In this document: piece by piece, positions 22,600 through 35,800 of the stretch
Layout: each line of letters begins with the position of its first letter
How positions within the stretch are numbered: the first letter of the stretch is position 1
NCBI GenBank assembly: GCA_039654915.1
Contig: CM077597.1
Location: forward strand, 26,448,001-26,512,000
Direction: 5' to 3'
From: Aquilaria yunnanensis
Taxonomy: Eukaryota > Streptophyta > Magnoliopsida > Malvales > Thymelaeaceae
DNA: 64,000 nucleotides
Position numbers and translations under genes: made by a program
Notes under the pieces: model-generated
The model's database searches: none
Told to the model about the DNA's origin: nothing
The model's input: the letters and a program-made list of their open reading frames with translations, nothing else

Positions 22600-25500
22600 C
22601 ACCTAGGATACTTTGAATGGAGCAGCTCAAGCATCAAGACCTTTTGGTGTGGGTAGCATGTCTATAGCTTAATCACCAAGTGTTAGGAGACCTGATTCGA
22701 GGGGGCACAGAGGAGGCCCAAAGGCTACTAACTGCTTAGAGGCCTTGGCACTCATGCCATAAAAGTTTTCTCTAGTAAGCATGCAGGTGTAAAAGACTCC
22801 AACATAATGAGGGCAATAGGATCATAGTTCTCGGGTGGTCCATATGTATCTTTCTTAGTACATTAGCATGCTTGATGCATAGGGGCTATCTGAGGGGAGC
22901 ATTGGAGACTAACACTATAGGGTGTGCTGAGAATTATAACTCTTGGTAGTTTTCTTAATCAGAAGAGCCCTAGAATACAATGGAGCCTAGAATAAAGTAT
23001 CCCCTAGGGTGCTAATGGTGTACGTGGCTAGGGCATAGTATGTTAGTGGCACACTTAGCCTTGTGATCGAAGGAAGTTGTCGGGTACCCAACCTAGAGTA
23101 AGGAACTGACTGTGTGAGAGATAGTGGACAAGTACCATACTTGTTAAGTTAGCTTGCACTAAGGGGTTTGGTAATCCGAGCATTGCGTGCCAAACCTAGA
23201 ATGGATATTTTTGTGTGAGTATTAATGGACAAGTTTAAATTGTTAAGTTAGCTTACACTAGTGGGTTTGGCATAAAGGAGCGAAATGAGGAAATTGGTCA
23301 GTGCTAAGCTTTTAGTAGGTGGCTGTCAGTGTAAAGTTAGTTGACAGATTTTCAAAACTTGTTAACCTAACTTGCACTATGAGGCTCAGGCACAGTGATT
23401 GATATTGAAAAATTGTGGTCACCAAATTTACCAGGATAGACTAAGCAATCAGAAATCCTATAGTAACACCATAGTTGTGAAAGGAGCCACACTATAGTCA
23501 TCAAGAAAGAGTTGCACTATGGTGCTTTGGACTGAGTAAGGTCAGGCTTTGGTGGGGAGAATAATGAGCAGCAATAGGATTATAGTTGGGTGTGAGCACC
23601 AAGTATAGAACTAGCCAGAGCACTTGTATAGGACAGGGCTCGACTTAAGTGCCCGAAGAGCATTAGCTAAGAGAGTCGGGTAGTTTGGTGCCAAGTGGGT
23701 TATTGTATGATCAACACCCCTTGGCAGGTTTGATCGGGATGTGTTGGCAACATATCCTAGATCAACGTCTTAAGGTAGGAAGATTGAATTTAGGGGACTA
23801 AATTCTCCAAGGTAGGGAGAATGTTATAGCCTTCCTAGCGAAATGCTCAGTGAGCAAGGTAAGTTTGTAAACCCCTAGCCTAAATACCGTTGTTAGAGGT
23901 GAAGTAGCAAAATCAAGTAAGTTATTTAATGGTTAATTGATTTTAAGAGGTTTATGGCAGTTGATTTGTCGGGGGGTAAAGTGATAATTTTGCACGTCAA
24001 GGGTTGGGAAAAGTCCCAACATTAAGAAAAAATTGATGTTTAAAAAAAAAACACCTAAGTTAATTAAGCTTTTGCTTAAGGTTTAATACCCTCGTTACTA
24101 TTTGTGAAAGGGGTATTTTTGTAAAAACTTAAAAATATTTTCGGGAATGGGTGGTTTTGTGCATAAAACACATTTGGGAAGGAGTTTTCCGCCACTATTC
24201 CCTCATCCTTCAAACCATTTTCACAGCCTCCCTTTCCCTTCCACATCTCTTGCTCAAATCTTCACAAATTTTTGGTTTCTTGGCAAAATTGGAAGGTTTC
24301 CATGGTGCCCAAGCAAGAGGTAGCTTGTTTTATGTTGGTTTTGCACCATTGGAGCCCTTGGTGGCTTTTTTCCAACTTGGGTAAGGGATGTTTATGTGGT
24401 AAGCTTTGATTCATGGATTTTTCTTGTTTCTTGATCTCATTTAAGCTTGCATTTTGTTGGGTTATTGTTAATTTGGTGCCATATGCCTTGTATTTTGTTT
24501 TGAACTTAGGAACCTAATGGAACCCTTTGGAGCTTGGTTTATTTGGCTTAGGGTACTTGATTGTTACTAGTTCAAGGTTAATTGAGGTAAGAGATTTATG
24601 ATTCATAACCATTTGATGCCATTCAAAGCTTGTTTGCTTGTTAAAATCAAGTAATTTGATGAATGGTATTAATTGGTGGGTTGTGTTAATCATGGTGGAC
24701 TAGTGACGTTTCCAAGCTTAGTGTGATGTTCATGTGCATTGCAAGTTTGGAATGAAGGCTGCATTATGGCCTAGGAACTGTGTTTTGCAAGTTTGTAAAG
24801 TGAGAAGGCATCCCCAACTTGTTTGAGAGCCTTTGGAGGCTTCTCAAGATGCTTTGTGAACCATTTAGGAGTTTTGGGCACAAGGCTCAAGCGCCATGGT
24901 GATAATTTGTTCTATAACACCTAGAGCATGCCTGGGGACACTAGAATGGATGTCCTAGGGCACTACATCCCCACTTGGCATTACAACCTTGTAAGCCTAT
25001 TTGTTAGCTTTTACACCCAGTAGTATTTTCTTCACAACTTTTGCGCTCGAGTGTTCAATTAAGGTGATTTAAGATTCCATGAAGCTAAGAGGGAGCAACA
25101 CCATTTTCATGCATTACCTAACCCTAGATTTTCCTAGGTTTTTTTGTATTTTACTTCAAAGTGAAGGCATGTTTGGCCACAATAGAGCACCATTAGTCGG
25201 GTGCAAGGTTTAGTTTCATCGAAAGCATAGTTGGGCCTTTGCGTTTAAAGTTCCGATATAGGAACCTTACTGCACCTAGGTTGGTTCCAAAGAACCTAGT
25301 AAATGATTCCAAACATGGTTATTGCTATACCACTAGTGTGAACCAAGTAATGGTGGATAGGTATGTGCCTTGAGTGAAGATTTAGTGTACTTGTAGCTTA
25401 GGCAAAATTACTTGAGGTGCAGATGAGAACCTAATGCACTCAGGCGAATGTTTAGTATACAAATGACCTAGGCAAGTATAAGGACTTAAGGTACTATGTA

Positions 25501-26477
25501 GTAGCTTAGTACACCTAGTGAGTTCCTCAAAACTCAAGTGAGGCAGATCCACCATGTTCATCTATACAACATAAAGGAGGTCAAAACTAGTTATAAACTT
25601 CATTAGTTAGGCTAGTAAGCAATGCTTGCTAGTTGAAAAGGCTCTGCCTTGTACTTTAGAGACTAGGTAGAGGACAAGTCCTAAGTGACTCAAACATATA
25701 AGCATAGGTTTATCCTTACCCTGTATGAGCTCATAATAGATTACATATACATATATGTGTGTTGTTCTTAGTGTTTTATTTACAAGTTGAAGATCTTTTA
25801 CTGAGAATCACAAGATTCTCACTTCCATAGTTTCATGTTGTGCAGATACTGAGGTTGATGAACTTAACAACCATTAAGGATTTTCATGGTAGTTTCTATT
25901 ACAGGCACATTACTTTTAGAATCCTTGTGATTCTAATTATTTGGCTATTTGATAGTTAAGTTTTCAATGTACTAATTATAGTTTTCTTGGTTATAGAGGC
26001 TAGTGAGCACGTAGAGGATTATTAAGGCTTGCCATGAGGATTTCTCATCTAAGGTGGAAGCTAGTTGATTGGATCTTAGCACTACTAGTCTTGTATATAC
26101 ATGATGTATGGTAGTCGCCTCCAATGTGTATGAATAGACTCTAGGGTTACCTCTGAGTGTAGGGCATTGTCTTCTTTTGTTTAAATGCCCACAAATGTTT
26201 AATTATGTGTAGGCTTATTATGATAACTCTATGATGGTTTTGTATGCTTTGACTCTTTAAACAATGATTTTATTGAAAAGCCTAGGTTATATAAATTTTT
26301 TATTGTTTTATTCTTATCCAAGTCAAAGCAACACTTGCATGCATGATTGCATTTCTAAACTAAATAACTAGTGGCATGAAGTTTTAACAAGCGTGCACAT
26401 AATTAATTAGCTAATTGCAACCAACATAAGACTTGTTCTCATAGATATCCTGGGTAGAGGCACGAAAGACCGTGTCA
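22600..26477 (+). repeat. 5' LTR of the LARD-like element
   Basis: The 3,878-bp copy runs from CACCTAGGATAC (TGCCTAGGATGC in the partner) to CCGTGTCA. It contains three diverged repeats of a GTTAAGTTAGCTTACACTA-type block near 23,125-23,390. A short plus ORF at 24,151-24,384 has a recognisable counterpart at 30,801-31,025 in the other LTR, sharing LLLKSSQIFGFLAKLE and FHGAQARGSLFYVGFAP. This reflects the duplicated DNA and is not evidence of a gene. Confidence 0.8.
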
Positions 26478-26479
26478 GT

Positions 26480-26491
26480 TGGTATCAGAGC
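26480..26491 (+). promoter_or_regulatory. Primer binding site for tRNA-iMet (LARD-like element)
   Basis: TGGTATCAGAGC, an exact match to the complement of the initiator tRNA-Met 3' end, lies two bases after the 5' LTR end. It sets the orientation of the element. Confidence 0.85.
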
Positions 26492-29252
26492 CCAGTTGGT
26501 AAACATTGAAGGCTAGAAGCTAAAATCTTGGTTGTGATCCATGTGCTAGGATAGTTAGTACTAATTAACATTTGTGAGTTATCATCTTCCTTTAGCTACA
26601 GGTTGTGATGGTGAAACTAGGTCAGTTACAATTCAATGCTAGAGTTCTGCCAAATGATCCTAATAGTCTAGTGTGGTGACATTGGGGCAGGTAACTTAAC
26701 TTGCTTTGAGGTAGAAACAACACCTTGGAGTAGGTGGTTGGGATGTGACCACCACCCTAGGAATTTTTTTTTTGGAACCTTTAACATGAGGCAGGTTACA
26801 TGATCCATAAGATAGGGAGAGTATGGAAACCTTTGAGGTAGGGAGTGCCATCAAACTAGGTGGATTAGTCTTGAAGTTGCAAGGGTTGAACCCACCAATA
26901 TGGATGGTTTGGTTACCATAAATGACCTGAGGGTGTGCTAACCGAGTGACAAGAACATGGTCAAGTAGGGCATGAACTGGAATGGAGCACTCCTATACCT
27001 TTCATCGAGCATAGGAGCTTAGGACATAAACCATGAAGGCGCTAAGCTAGTGTCCAGAGGCCCTTGAAGATTAATGATGTAGGACCATCATTGAATGGTC
27101 TAGGATGCAATAGCTCTCTAAAGAGAATTAGAAGAGTTGAAGATGTGAGACGGAAAAGTAAAGGTTGGTTCATCCAATCTAGTAAGAAGATAGATGACAT
27201 GCTTATAATACAAAAGTCGACTAGAGACTGCAAAACAAGAATGAATCATGTAGGAGAGGGGCTTAAGCCTAGGGTGCAAAAGGTGTATGGCCCTTAGGTT
27301 GCACCTAAGAACTATTACCAAAGGTTCGAGTGGTCATTGCACTTGTGCCATATTTGGGCTTAGTTAAGGTAAGACCAACCTAGAAAGTTGTCCCCAATAG
27401 TTGTTGCCATAAGGAGTCAGCCTAGCACACTAGAGTAGCAGTTTATGCTTTGCTTCAATTAGTCAAGTGGTCAAATTTGGCAGCCATCAGCTAGGTGCGA
27501 CAGGTAGCCATCATGAACTCATGGGCAATGCATGGCTAGTGTGAGGCAAGTCCTTACGCTCTTAGTAGTAGTTTTTTATTCACTAGGTAATTCCTATCAT
27601 CAATTACTAACATAGTTTTATTTGGCTTGTTGGGTGGTAGTTTCAATCAAGGTTAAGGTCTAATCCAAGTGCATTTAGACCTTAAGATCCACAAATTATA
27701 GGGCAACACTTAAAACCCTAGGACCCACTTTCTAGTTTGTGAACCCACATAAGTGGAGGCTTAAATGCCTAAGATTAGAAACATTCTAAGGTTCCATAAG
27801 TTGTCTTCTTGAATGAGTTAGTTCAATGACCTAGTTGATAGCGAATGACTGGCTAGCTGAATGGATGAGTTCCTTAAAGTAGCCAAGCAATGAAATAGTT
27901 TAGTTAGATGGCAAGCAGGTAAGTAGGTAAGTTTTTTTTTTTGTTTCTAACCAATGAATGTAAAAGGTAACTTTAGAAGGAAGCAAGTTACAAGGAACTC
28001 GTCTGAGGGTAAATGGATGGATATGCTATATACCTTAGGGTTAAGCCACCAGAAGTAAAGTTATTACTAGGGTTTGGTTTCACTATAGGAAGGTAGTAAG
28101 AGAGCACATAGAATAGGATTGACTGCCATAGACCAAAGGGATAGTTGGTGACTTGTGGTCATTATCCTAAGGTCAAGTTGGTTGGAGGCCATCGATTTGA
28201 CTTGTGAAAGAAGAGATACTTGACTAGTGAGGTAAAGGACTAAGTCATGTATAGAACCAAGGAAGTTGTGGGCATTGCATGTTGCTTTGAGTTAATGCTA
28301 GTAAGTTAGTGAAATGTTGGAGGGTCACATTGGAAATGATCAGGTGTTGCTAGAAAGAAGGAGTTTGCCTTTTCCCTTTGAGTTAGTGTTTGAGCAATGC
28401 CCATGTGGAATAGTTCACTATGACCGGTAAAGAGTTGACTCACAAGTAGCCAAAGTGAGAAATAATCTCTGACCTAGTTTATTGCTTGATAATCAAAAGT
28501 GCTAGGTCTAGTGTAGGTATAGTTGTGCCCATGTGTTGTGAATTAACTTTAGTAGTTGTTGTGTTTGCTAGAGCAAGGGAAAGTTGAGGGTTAGAACCCT
28601 AGTCGACAAGGGTTTTGGTTAAGCTATTTTAACCTTAAAGTTTGAGCAACTCACCTGACCTAGTGCCTTGTAATGTAAAGTTTAGTGACTTGCGATATTG
28701 GTTAAGTCACGGATGAGCCACTCGAGAAATTTTACATGGCAAACCACCTCCAATTAGTTAACTAAAGTGGTAGTGAAATTGGTTCTCTCACTAAGTAGGC
28801 AAATTGATGTGGTGAAAACCACAAGTTCATTAATTCTACACGAGGATGACATAGTGTAGTTATGGTATAGTAGTTAAGTGTGGAAGGTGGAGATGGTTCT
28901 TTGTAACCACAAGCTAAGTAATAGATGATCGTAAAGGAATTGCTTGACAGTGTTAGAGATAGGGGGTCTACAAGGTAGTCGAGGTGTCGAGTAAGACTTG
29001 AGGCACGTTAGAGCCTAGTGAATGGGCTAAAGTGCTAAGTTGGCTACCAAGCTAAGGACACCTAGTTTGGCCTAGGATTGGGTAGTACCTTGTAACTCAA
29101 CTAGGGACCCAATGGTTTCATTGGGCAAAAAGCAAGTATTGACAGCCTGGAAGCAAATGTACTAAGGATGCACCAAAAAAGCTAATCTAGCATTTGTAGG
29201 ATGTTAGGCTTTGAGTGTAGGAAAGTAAAAGGCTTATTATGTATGCTGCAAG
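26492..29252 (+). other. Interior of the LARD-like element, no coding capacity seen
   Basis: These 2.8 kb have frequent stops. The longest readings (27,064-27,297 plus; 27,042-27,233 and 27,118-27,321 minus) overlap each other and show no gag, protease, RT or integrase motif. A purine-rich stretch AGGAAAGTAAAAGG (about 29,219-29,232) lies about 20 bases before the 3' LTR and could serve as the polypurine tract. Confidence 0.65.
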
Positions 29253-31454
29253 TGCCTAGGATGCTTTGAGTTGAGTGGCTGAAGCGTCAAGACCTTTTGG
29301 CTTAGGTAGCATGTTGATAGCTTAATCACCTGGTGCTGGGAGGCTTGACTCAATGGGGGCATAGACGAGGCCCAAGGGCTACTAATTGCTTGGAGGTCTT
29401 GGCCCTCATGCTAGAAAAGTTTTCTCTCTTAGGCATGCGGGTGTAAAAGACTCCAGAGTAGCAAGGGCAGCAAGATCATAGTGCTCGGGTGGTGCATAGT
29501 TATCTTCCTCAGTGCATCAACATGCCCGATGCATAGGGACTATCCGATGGGAGCATTAGAGAGTCATACTCTGAGGTATGCCGAGACTTACAACTTTCAA
29601 TAGTTTTTTCAATCAAAGGAGCTCTAGAGTATAATGGAGCTTGGAACAGAGTATGCCTTAAAGTGCTAGTGGTGTATATGGTGAGGCCATACTATGCTAG
29701 TAACACATTTAGTTTTGTGATCAAAGGGAGTTGTCGGGTACCGAACGTAAAGTAAGGAATTGACTATGTGAGAGATAGTAGACAAGTTTCATACTTCTTA
29801 AATTAGCTTTCACTAAGGGATTTGGTAATTCGAGCATTGGGTGCCGAACCTAGAATGGATCCTTTTCAGTGTAAGTGTTAATGGACAAGTTTAACTTGTT
29901 AAGTTAGCTTACACTAATGGATTTGGTATAGAGGAGAGAGATGAGGAAGTTGGTCGATGCCAAGTTTTTAGTAGGTGGCTATTAGTGTAAAGTTAATAAA
30001 CAAGTTTGCAAAGCTTGTTATGCTAACTTGCACTATGAGGCTTGGGCAAAAGGATTGGTGCTGAAAAGTTTTGGTCTCCAAGTTTACCAGGACAGACTAA
30101 ACAGTCGAAAATCCTTTAGTAACACCATGTGTTGAGAGCTGTAAAAGGAGCCATACCATAGTCATCGAGAAAAAATTGCACTAAGGTGCTTTGGACTGAG
30201 TACGGCCAGGCTAAGCTAGGGAGAATTGATATTATAGTTGGATGTGAGCACAAAGTATGGCACTAGCTAGAGTACCTATACGAGACAGGGCTCGACTTAA
30301 GTGCCTGGGGGGAATTAGCTGAGTAAGTTGGGTAGTTTTGGACCCAAGTGCGTTGCTGTGTGACCAACTCCGCTAGGTAGGTTTAATCGGGATACATTGG
30401 GACTATATCCTAGGTTAATGTCTCAAGGTTGGAAGATTGAATCTAGAGGACCAAATTCTCCAAGGTAGGGAGAATGTTATAGCCCTCATAGCATAATGCT
30501 TGATGAGTAAGGTAAGTTCATAAATCCCTAGCCTAAATACCTTAGTTAAAGGTGAATTAGAAAAATTAAGTTATTCAAGGGTTAGTTCGTTCCAAAAGGT
30601 TTATGGTATTAGGTTTGTTTGTGGGCAAAATGGTAATTTTGTACCTTGGGGATTGGGATGAGTCTTGAAAGTAAAAGAAATGATGTTTTAAAAAAAACAA
30701 AAACCTAAGTTAATTAAGCTTTTGCTTAAGATTTAATACCCTAGTTACTATTTGGGAAAAAAGGGTATTTTTGCAAAAACTTAAAAAGTTTTAGGATGGG
30801 GTGGTTGTGTGCATAAAACACATTTGGCAGGGAATTTCCTGCCACTATTCCCTCATCCTTCCAACCATTTTAATAGCCTTCTCTTTCCCTCCTTATCTAT
30901 TGCTCAAATCTTCACAAATTTTTGGTTTCTTGGCAAAATTGGAAAGCTTCCATGGTGCCCAAGCAAGAGGTAGCTTGTTTTATGTTGGTTTTGCACCATG
31001 GGATCTCTTCATTTTTCCAACTTAGGTGAGGGCTGTTCATGTGGTAAGCTTTGATTCATGGATTTCTCTTGTTTCTTAACCTCATTTAAGCTTGGGTTTT
31101 GTTGGATTAGTGTTAATTTGGTGCCATATGCCTTGTATTTTGTTTGGAACCATGAAACCTACCTTTGGAGCTTGGTTTATTTGGCTTGTGGTGCTTGATT
31201 TTTGCTAGTTTAAGGTTAATTGAGGCAGGGGATTTACGATTCATAACCATTTGATTCCATTCATAGCTTGTTTCCTTGTTAAATTCAAGTAGTTTCATCA
31301 ATGGCATTTGTTGGTGAGTTGTGTTGATCATGATGGACTAGTGAAGTTTCCAAGCATAGTGTGATGTTTGTATGTATTGCAAGCTTGGAATGAATGGTGC
31401 GTTGTGACCTAGGAAGTATAATTTGCAGGTTTGCAAAGTGGGAAGGCATCCCTA
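29253..31454 (+). repeat. 3' LTR of the LARD-like element, first part
   Basis: This is colinear with 22,600 to about 24,800 of the left LTR. It stops abruptly at GGCATCCCTA where the copia element is inserted and resumes after it. The last five bases, CCCTA (31,450-31,454), are one side of the copia target duplication. Confidence 0.82.
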
Positions 31455-32857
31455 TGTTGGGTTTCGGGAGCCAAACAGTGCAGTAGAATTTAACCGAAGC
31501 CCTCCAGGATGCAAATTCGGTGTTCGAAAATTTTCATACCTAATTTTCGGTTAAGATCTCTCACTCAACTGTAGAGTCGAATCACAAAACTTGAACAGTT
31601 GACGTGTTTAAGCTCTCTATGGTATCCACACGAGCCTCTCGGGATCACCACGCATCCACCATGTCTCGGCAAATGCATTTCTCTTGCGCTCACAGTGCTA
31701 GGTTGCGTCCTCCAAGGAATTGCAAAAGAATAGTGCGGCTGTCCTTTTGGGAGGCTAAGGCAAGGAGATCTGTGAATTTCTCACTAGAAGTTGTATTTAT
31801 AGTGAGACTCAACTTCCAGGCCTAATGGGTTTCAAAACCCTAATCCAATTAGGCTTTAATTTCGGGCTTAATAATGGCTCAACTATTGGGCCCATTATTA
31901 ATACGAAATTATTGTGAAACCAAAACCCAAATTATTAGCCCATGCATTCTAATGATCTAAATAGCTCTATGTGTGCAACCCAATAGGCTCTTCCCACATT
32001 GGCAATGATCATAAATCACATTTATGATCATAAGCAATGAGCGGTGTCTAGCAACACATCATTGCTACCCAAGTGACAAGATTGTCAATGATTCGACTAA
32101 ACCTTTATGATCATCACCGATATATGCCATTGTCCATTTGTCCAAGATATCAAGATTAAGCACGAGACATGGAATGTGTCACTCTCGTATAGCCCAATCT
32201 TTGGTTTCTTTATTACCGAGTAGACCAACTTAAACTAATGACATTGATATCGTATATCAACTCATCCGAGCATGGCCATGCATTTTTCTAAGTCTTACTC
32301 TATCAAGGGGCCCGAAGATATCACTCCCGTTACATAGGAGGGAAAAATCCCATCTTGATCATACAAATCCCTCCGCATGATATGTGACATACCGAATGAC
32401 CTCTTTCAAGCTCACTCAGTTACGAGCAACAAAGGAAAGTATCAAAGTATGTGACTCACATGTAGGGAACCTTGATGATCTTAGGTCGAAGGACTACATA
32501 TACCATGATCACTATGAGAATCACTTATGACACTCATATAACGATCCATGTAGTGTTCTCATGGTGGGTCGGTCCAGTACACAAGTTCTTCAACTTGTAC
32601 CCATATGCAGACTACATATCTCATATTAGTCTCCACATATGCTAGTCGTTATGTATTATTGCAAGCCGCTCCACAATAATACTAGACTAGGGACGTTTGA
32701 GAATATTATTATTCTAGGGTTACAATTATGTTTGTTAAGTTACGCAGAAATAAAACAACAAACATAATTGCTGGATTAATGCCTTAATAAAATATCATGA
32801 CTCAATGTGAAAAAATACAATCATTTCATGATTGGCCTTTTGGGTACAACACTAACA
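31455..32857 (-). repeat. 3' LTR of the copia element
   Basis: The 1,403-bp LTR runs (plus strand) from TGTTGGGTTTCGGGAGCC to ACAACACTAACA. It lacks a 13-bp stretch present in the other LTR near 38,370 and has scattered substitutions. The TATA-like block that is GTATATATAG in the 5' LTR reads GTATTTATAG here. Confidence 0.92.
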
Positions 32858-35800
32858 ATCTCCCACTTGCACTAAAATCCAATCATCCATGTATCTAATA
32901 CCGATGGACCTAGAATGGCTATCATGCTTTTGCTGCGTAAGGGCCTTTTTCAATGGATCAGTAATGTTGCTGTCTGTCGAAGTCCTGCACATCCTTACAT
33001 CACCCCTCTCGATGATATCCCTAATGAGATGATAGTGCTGGAGTATGTGTTTGGATCGCTGGTGAGATCGAGGTTCCTTAGCCTGTGCGATTGCTCCATT
33101 GTTGTCACAATAGAGCTCTATCGAGTCGGCAATGCTTGGAACCACTCCAAGTTCAGTGATGAACTTCTTGATCCAAACTGCCTCCTTCGCAGCATCAGAG
33201 GCGGCAATGTACTCAGATTCTGTTGTAGAGTCAACTACTGTCTCTTACTTTGAACTCTTCCAGCTCACAGCACCATCACCAATACAAAACACATAAACAG
33301 ATTGCGATCTAAAATCATCCTTATCCGATTGGAATCTTGCATCGGTGTAACCCCTTACAACGAGCTCATCTTCACCTCCAAAGACCAAGAATGCATCCTT
33401 AGTCCTTCGTAAGTACTTAAAGATGTTCTTAACAGCTGTCCAGTGACTCTTACCGAGGTTCGATTGGTACCTACTCGTCATGCTTAAGGTATATGAGACA
33501 TCAGGACGAGTACATATCATGGCATACATGATAGATCCAATTGCTGAAGCATATGGAATCTTACTCATGCGCTATCTCTCCTTGGGTGTACTCGGACATT
33601 GAGATCTAAAGAGAGTTATACCGTGTGACATGGGCAAGAATCCTTTCTTAGAATCTTGCATGCTAAACCTCTTTAGCACCTTGTCAATGTATGTACTTTG
33701 ACTTAGGCCAAAAAACTTTTTAGATCTATCTCTATAGATCCTGATGCCTAACACATAGGCTGCTTCACCCAAGTCCTTCATAGAGAAACATTTCCCCAAC
33801 CAAGTCTTCACAGACTGTAGCTCGGGAGTGTCATTCCCGACGAGTAGTATGTCATCTACATACAACACTAAGAAGACAATAGCGCTCCCACCAACCTTCT
33901 TGTAGACACAAGGTTCATCTTCATTTTTTATAAAACCAAACTCTTTGATTGCTTCATCAAAACGAAGATTCCAACTTCGAGAAGCTTGCTTCAGTCCATA
34001 AATGGACCTTTGCAGCTTGCACAATTTATTGGCATTCTCAGGAGTGACAAAACCCTCAGGTTGTGTCATGTACACAGCCTCAAGTAGCTTTCCATTTAGG
34101 AATGCAGTTTTGACATCCATTTGCCATATCTCATAATCATAGTGTGCAGCAATATCGAACAAAATTCGGATGGATTTAAGCATAGCAACTGGTGAAAAGG
34201 TTTCATCATAGTCAATACCATGAATTTGCTTGAAATCTTTTGCAACCAATCGTCCCTTAAAGGTAATCACATTACCATCCATGTCAGTTTTCTTCTTGAA
34301 AACCCATTTGCACCCTATGGGTTTTACCCCTTCAGGTGGGTCAAGCAAAGTCCATACTTGGTTTTCATACATGGATTCCATCTCGGATTTCATGGCCACT
34401 AGCCACTTCTCAGAGTTAGGCCCCGACATAGCTTGTTGGTAGGTTGTGGGCTCATCCTGATCCATGAGCATCACATCACCGGTGTGAGTCACGAGAAATC
34501 CATATCTCTTGGGCTCACGCCGAATCCTACCAGACCTACGTGGACTCTGTGCTACAGGAACAGACTCTTCAACAACATCTTGCGGTGTCTATTCAGGTTC
34601 CATTTCAGGTTCGATGTCTCCTTGTTGTTCTTGAATTTCTTCAAGTTCTACTTTCCTCCCACTAGTTCCTTTAGAGATAAACTCTTTCTCTAAGAAGACA
34701 CCAGTTCGAGCAACAAACACTTTTTGCTCAGAAGGATTGTAGAAATAGTAACCCTTTGTTTCTTTGGGATACCCAACAAAAAGGCATTTTTGAGATTTGG
34801 GCCCTAGTTTGTCAGAGGATTGACATTTCACATAAGCGTCACAGCCCCAAATCTTCATAAAAGACAAATTGGGATGCCTCCCACTCCATATCTCATATGG
34901 TCTCTTTTGAACAGATTTAGATGGAACTCGGTTTAGTGTAAAAGCAGCTGTCTCTAGAGCATGTCCCCAAAAGGAGTTTGGAAGGTCAGCTTGACTCATC
35001 ATAGAACGAACCATGTCTAACAGAGTTTGATTTCTTCTTTCAGATACACCATTCCATTGAGGTGTACCTGGTGGAGTGAGTTGTGTTACTATACCACACT
35101 CCTTCAGATAGTCAAGGAATTCTCGATCCAAGTACTCTCCACCTCGATCTGATCGAAGCACTTTGATACTCTTCCCGAATTGATTTTCTACTTCACTCTT
35201 GAATTCTTTGAACTTTTCAAAGGATTCTGACTTGTGTCTCATAAGATACACATAGCCATATCTGCTGAAGTCATCAGTGAAAGTAATGAAGTATTGGAAA
35301 CCTCCTCTAGCTTGTGTAGACATAGGGCCACATACATCATTATGTATGAGTCCTAGTAAGTCATTAGCCCTTTCACTTTGCCCTGTGAATGGGGCTTTGG
35401 TCATCTTGCCCAACAAACATGACTCACATGTCTCATATGATTCAAAATCAAATGAGTCCAAGCGTCCATCCTTATTGAGCTTGGATATGTGGGTCTCATT
35501 TATATGGCCCAAGCGAAAGTGCCAGAGATAGGTCGGGTTCAAATCATTTAATTTGACCATCTTGGTATTCACATTATAGATTGGATCTTCGAGGTCTAGA
35601 ACATACAACCCATTGCTAAGTTGAGCACTACCATAAAAGATTTCATTCAAATAAATAGAACAACATTTGTCCTTTATTATAAATGAAAAACCTTTCTTGT
35701 CCAAACAAGAAATAGAAATCAAATTTCTACTAATAGTAGGCACAAAGTAGCAGTTGTCTAATTCTAACACTAATCCACTAGGTAAAGTGAGAACATAAGT

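Noticed and set aside
22590..22600. Target duplication for the LARD-like element
   Set aside because: Bases before 22,600 and after 41,400 do not match. Similar TTTGTAG-GAAA words nearby are not adjacent to the termini, so they may be chance.
24151..24384. Similar ORFs at 24,151 and 30,801 as a conserved gene pair
   Set aside because: Both lie at the same position in the two LTRs of one element. Their similarity comes from LTR duplication.
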